DNA of 64,000 bases, from the NCBI GenBank assembly GCA_029207755.1, contig JARCOQ010000003.1, forward strand, positions 84,215,994 through 84,279,993, given 5' to 3'. Below, piece by piece: positions 60,501 through 64,000 of this stretch. The stretch's first letter is position 1; each line of letters opens with the position of its first letter. This stretch comes from Chamaea fasciata. Its lineage: Eukaryota; Chordata; Aves; Passeriformes; Sylviidae. The notes below the pieces were generated by a model. It worked only from the letters and a program-made list of their open reading frames with translations, searched no databases and was not told the DNA's origin. The translations under genes were made by a program, and so were the position numbers.

Positions 60501-61726
60501 GATGGGTTTGAGAGGTTGTCTACCTAAAACATGTATTGGAGGTTCCCAACCTGTACAATGCCTGTCACTGTTGAGTTAATGAGAGCAACATACTGGCCTT
60601 GACAGACACCAGGAGCATGGGGTCACCACAAGATCTGCTCTGGGCACCTCTGTCTGCAGAGGCAATTTCAGGGGAAAGAAAAATGGACACAGGAAACGAG
60701 CAAAGCTTACAGACACTGCTTGGACCCATAGGAAGAGACAGTGAAGCTGAGACTAACAGAGCACTGTGAAACATGATGCAAAAACTCAGGGGCTGTGAGG
60801 AAGAGGAGAATTATCACTGGCTGTGTAAATAGGGATAGAAGGCAACAGAGAACGGCTGGCAGTTCAGGAATACTCCTAGTGGGAATGGGCTGGATATACA
60901 GCAGAGTGACAATCATGTTAAGACAAAGATTTTTATGGATGATGTAACAAGCTGCCAAAGGAACATAAGGAAGCATGTGCAGCACATTTGGATCTGTCAG
61001 TTACACCAAATGCCCAAAATCCTGTTTGGATGAACAAAATGTCTGGGAGAAGAAAAGAGCATACTTTTGACATATTGCAGGATCATCTCATTGCAGCGAT
61101 CTCAGCCACGCAGCTTGACAGAAATCTTCTCTGACCACTTGGATTGATCATCTTTCCACTTACAGAGAATCATGATTTATGAACATGAACTCTGCTTAGA
61201 CACAATTTTTCTCTGTTCCCAACCAACATCAGAATGCTGAGAAATTCCGGCTGCTGGGTTTTGCTTAGAGGTCCCACACTCCCAAGTCCACAAAAGCCTA
61301 GAAAAAGGATGTCAGAGCCTTGCAATCAGATTGTGAAATTAGGCATCTAATTTGTGAGTGATACAGTGGGAGGAGAGTGGAACCAAGCATATGCTTCCTC
61401 CTGTGCCTGGGCAGCTCCACACACAGCCCTGGCTCACCCCCACTGTCTGGGACAGTCCTCCTGATGCTGAGCACAAAAATGTGAAATGGTTTCTGATCTG
61501 TTACAAACAACTTTTTATATCACTTAAAGATAAGAGCACTAAACAGAATCTGGATAAACCTGGAAACGTAAGCTTAAACAAAATCATCACAAATCTCCAC
61601 CAGACTGATCCTGCATGTTTTAACTTTTCTTAAGAAAAAAAAAGAAAACTCTCAGTGAAAGAAAATAAATTCTCAGTGAAAAAGCAAAATTCACAAATTA
61701 TTATTTGTGAAATATTTAGCTTTCAG

Positions 61727-61731
<5 letters not shown>

Positions 61732-61769
<38 letters not shown>
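61732..61769 (+). repeat. Poly-A run, 38 nt, with AATAAA upstream
   Basis: Thirty-eight A on the plus strand. AATAAA lies at 61664-61669, 62 bp upstream, and CTCAGTGAAA occurs twice just before (61651 and 61672). This looks like the tail of a retroposed transcript, but the sequence upstream is not recognised and no target-site duplication was found by eye. Confidence 0.9.
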
Positions 61770-61771
<2 letters not shown>

Positions 61772-64000
61772 AGCAAGCACCATGGCGTAAATTTAGCTGG
61801 ACAGAACTTATCATGCTTGGAGAGTGTTGAGCACTATATGGTACCTTCAGTACTTTTCAACAATCAGTACGACCCAGTAAGGGTTTTGACAAAGCACCAA
61901 ATAGGATTATGCCCTATACATGTTATATATATTCAGGTTTCAGCATCTATCCCGGATTGATCCTTAAGTTTATAGTTTTCTTCACATAATTAGAAATACT
62001 TAAGCATGACTTTTTGTTACGAATGTAAATGCATGGAATCTTTATAATTAGGGAAAGCAGATTCTTCCCACTGATATCACCACAGCAACTTCTTATATGT
62101 TTAAAACAAACACACACTTCATTTGTACAACATTCTACCTTACACAGACCAGCAACCTGATCTCATCATATGAAAAAGCTCCCAGAGTATCCTGAGGAAA
62201 CACAACATACTCTAAGAGCTGGCTCAACATCTTGCGTTTACTCCCTTACCAAAAGGATGACACAGGTTTTTTGGCTTTTTGTTGTTTGGGTTTTTTTTAA
62301 ATTTCATCTTTGTTGATCCTACCTTCTGAGATGTCCATGGTCCTTTCTTTTAATTCTCCCACCTTTCGCTCCAGGTGCAGAGTCTGAGGCTAAGTTGATT
62401 AAGTCTGTGCTATCTGTGCTATCAAGCTCGAGCACAAAGGAATCTCAGTAAATCTGGGATGGAAGATTTGAGGAAGGGGAAGAGAGAATATCAGTGTTCT
62501 ACAACCAATTTGAGTGGATACTTCAGATTTATTTAAAAAAAAAAACCAAAACTGGGGGAAACAATGTTTTTGGTAAGAAAAAGTGCAGATTTTTAGGAAA
62601 GCAAAGACTATGGGAGACTGAGAAAGGGTTAAACAACTGTGGGACTGAATATGGAAGATTCAAAAGATAAGGAAAAGGAAAATGGGGCAGGAAAATGCAC
62701 TAGGAATTTTGTGCCAGTGTGAGAATATTGCAATTTTTTAACTGATCTAAACAGCACACTGTTGACAGCCAATTTACAGACTATACCCAGTGTTAATATC
62801 AGAAGTTTACTATTCAGAATTTGCAATACTACCGGCAGACCACACAAGGAAAGAGGGAAGTTTCAATAAGGTAAGATGATGTAAAGCAGTGCAGAACAAT
62901 ACACTTAGAAAAATCAAACAGGAATGACATTTCATTATCTGATGAAACTACTATTACAAAAACAGGTTAAAATTTGAGATCAGAACTTTGCTAGATGAGG
63001 AGAACCATTCTGATCTTCTGCACTTACCTGTATATTCTCAGATATCTAATGAGGCTTTGTAGTTCCTAAACAAATAAAAGGCATATAGTGTGGTGACAAC
63101 TTAAGGCTACTCAGGGAAGAGGCAAGAGTTAAGGATATTTTGCCTCTTTATTATCTGAAATAGAGGGATGCCTACTCCATGGTGGTACAAACACAGGGAC
63201 CATGAGCTGGACTTGGGCTCACATGCCTGTTCAACAGAAGCAAGCAATCGTTTTAATCAGGTAAGAGATTTGTGTGTTGCAGGTTTAACTCTCTTTCAGG
63301 AGTTAAATTTAATGGCCAGCTAGATCCCTTATATAAAAGAAAGAGAACCATGTCAGCAACTAAGCAGAGAACTTTCTTATTCCCTGCTTGGTAGAAGGTA
63401 GCTTTGCCATAGCAACAGCTTCCAGAGCTGGTGAGGTCCATCTCCTGTTGCCTAAACTTGGATCACCTTTCCGGCATACTGATATTTGCTCAATATTCAG
63501 CCATATTTCAAGTAGCTGAACACTAAACACAAAAATGGAGTTTGCAGGACGCAGTAGTACCTCTGATCACATTGTATACAAAAAATAGCTTTCAGCTACA
63601 TCAGCCTTCTTCTGGGTTCAAAGACTCTGCCAATTTTGTGAACTGCGAAGATCATTTTGACCCAGCTGTGTGATAAATATTCTATGCTCAGTTACTGTTC
63701 CTCTCAGTTTTGATTTGATCCTTGCATGTTCTTCTGACTCCATCTTTGAGCTTTTTTTAATTCACATTATGTAACACAGCCAGCAGAATGATCTCAGCCA
63801 AACAAATCAACTTCAGTTATTTAAATCCGAAACAGACATAATAGACAAATCAGACAATTCCACCCTCATCCACAATCACAGGAAGAGGTTTTCCAGAATA
63901 TTTTATTTCAGTAGTATCAACCCTTTCTAGAATCTGAGTTTAATCATTGCTTTGTATTTCTCTTTACTTTATCATTAATTTTAACTTTACACTGAAATCA

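Larger units (their letters stand above)
1..64000 (-). other. RIMS1: RIMS1 gene, internal part (12 coding exons)
   Basis: The whole window lies within one minus-strand gene for RIM1, a large active-zone scaffold. RIM1 links Rab3 vesicles, Munc13, ELKS, RIM-BP and voltage-gated calcium channels, and so controls vesicle priming and release. Twelve exons, each with AG before and GT after on the minus strand, join in phase without a stop and give about 769 codons. The order is zinc-finger end, linker, PDZ, linker, C2A, post-C2A region, which is the known RIM order. RIMS1 is preferred to RIMS2 because of DLDYYWLDPATWHS before the PDZ, NKRTTMPKESG inside it and VKLWYDKVGHQ at the start of C2A. RIM2, as I recall it, has DMDYNWLDHTSWHS, NKRLKDGSVPRDSG and IKLWFDKVGHQ. 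Both gene ends are outside the window, so no promoter, start codon or polyA site is visible. Confidence 0.95.
53060..64000 (-). other. RIMS1 intron, end of (10.9 kb seen)
   Basis: Intron upstream of the zinc-finger exon. The preceding exon, expected to carry CGICHKTKFADGCGH-type zinc-finger sequence, is not recognisable anywhere up to 64000. The stretch holds a G13 run (53357), a 22-bp tandem duplication (54499-54542), and an A38 run (61732) with AATAAA 62 bp upstream. No other gene is seen. Confidence 0.85.

Noticed and set aside
61655..61960. 101-codon frame with poly-Lys
   Set aside because: The Lys run is the A38 homopolymer. The rest has no protein-like features.

Overview
This is a stretch of bird nuclear DNA. 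The repeats are CR1-type LINEs with the bird-type 3' end, the introns are AT-rich, and one large split gene on the minus strand fills the window. I cannot name the species. I see no bacterial, viral, CRISPR or plasmid feature, and no RNA gene I can support.

The gene is RIMS1 (RIM1), a scaffold of the presynaptic active zone. Twelve coding exons run from high to low coordinates: 52719-53059, 49608-50479, 18611-18678, 17782-17892, 15672-15771, 14082-14205, 8119-8165, 6981-7093, 5794-5924, 5303-5474, 5024-5180 and 3718-3789. All have GT/AG borders. Their phases join into one open frame of 2308 nt, about 769 codons. In protein order they give the end of the N-terminal zinc finger, a long charged and Ser-rich linker with a PKA-type site (RRHSD), the PDZ domain, a short linker, the whole first C2 domain (C2A), and the start of the alternatively spliced region after C2A. 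The first exons lie above 64000. The Pro-rich RIM-BP site and C2B lie below 1. Paralogue-specific motifs (DLDYYWLDPATWHS, NKRTTMPKESG, VKLWYDKVGHQ) fit RIMS1 better than RIMS2.

Layout: 53060-64000 is intron; 49608-53059 holds the zinc-finger and linker exons; 18679-49607 is one 30.9-kb intron; 3718-18678 is a dense cluster of ten small exons coding PDZ and C2A; 1-3717 is intron. The introns hold five CR1 fragments, long homopolymers (T55, A40, A38, T25, C21, G19), a (TA)19 microsatellite, several A/C-only or G/T-only tracts, a perfect 36-bp palindrome, and one unidentified coding-like hydrophobic segment just upstream of the DLDYYW exon.

I found no new multi-gene system. The items most worth a second look are the coding-like segment at 18930-19395, the palindrome at 43114-43149, and the 21-G run in the pre-mRNA of the short zinc-finger/linker intron.
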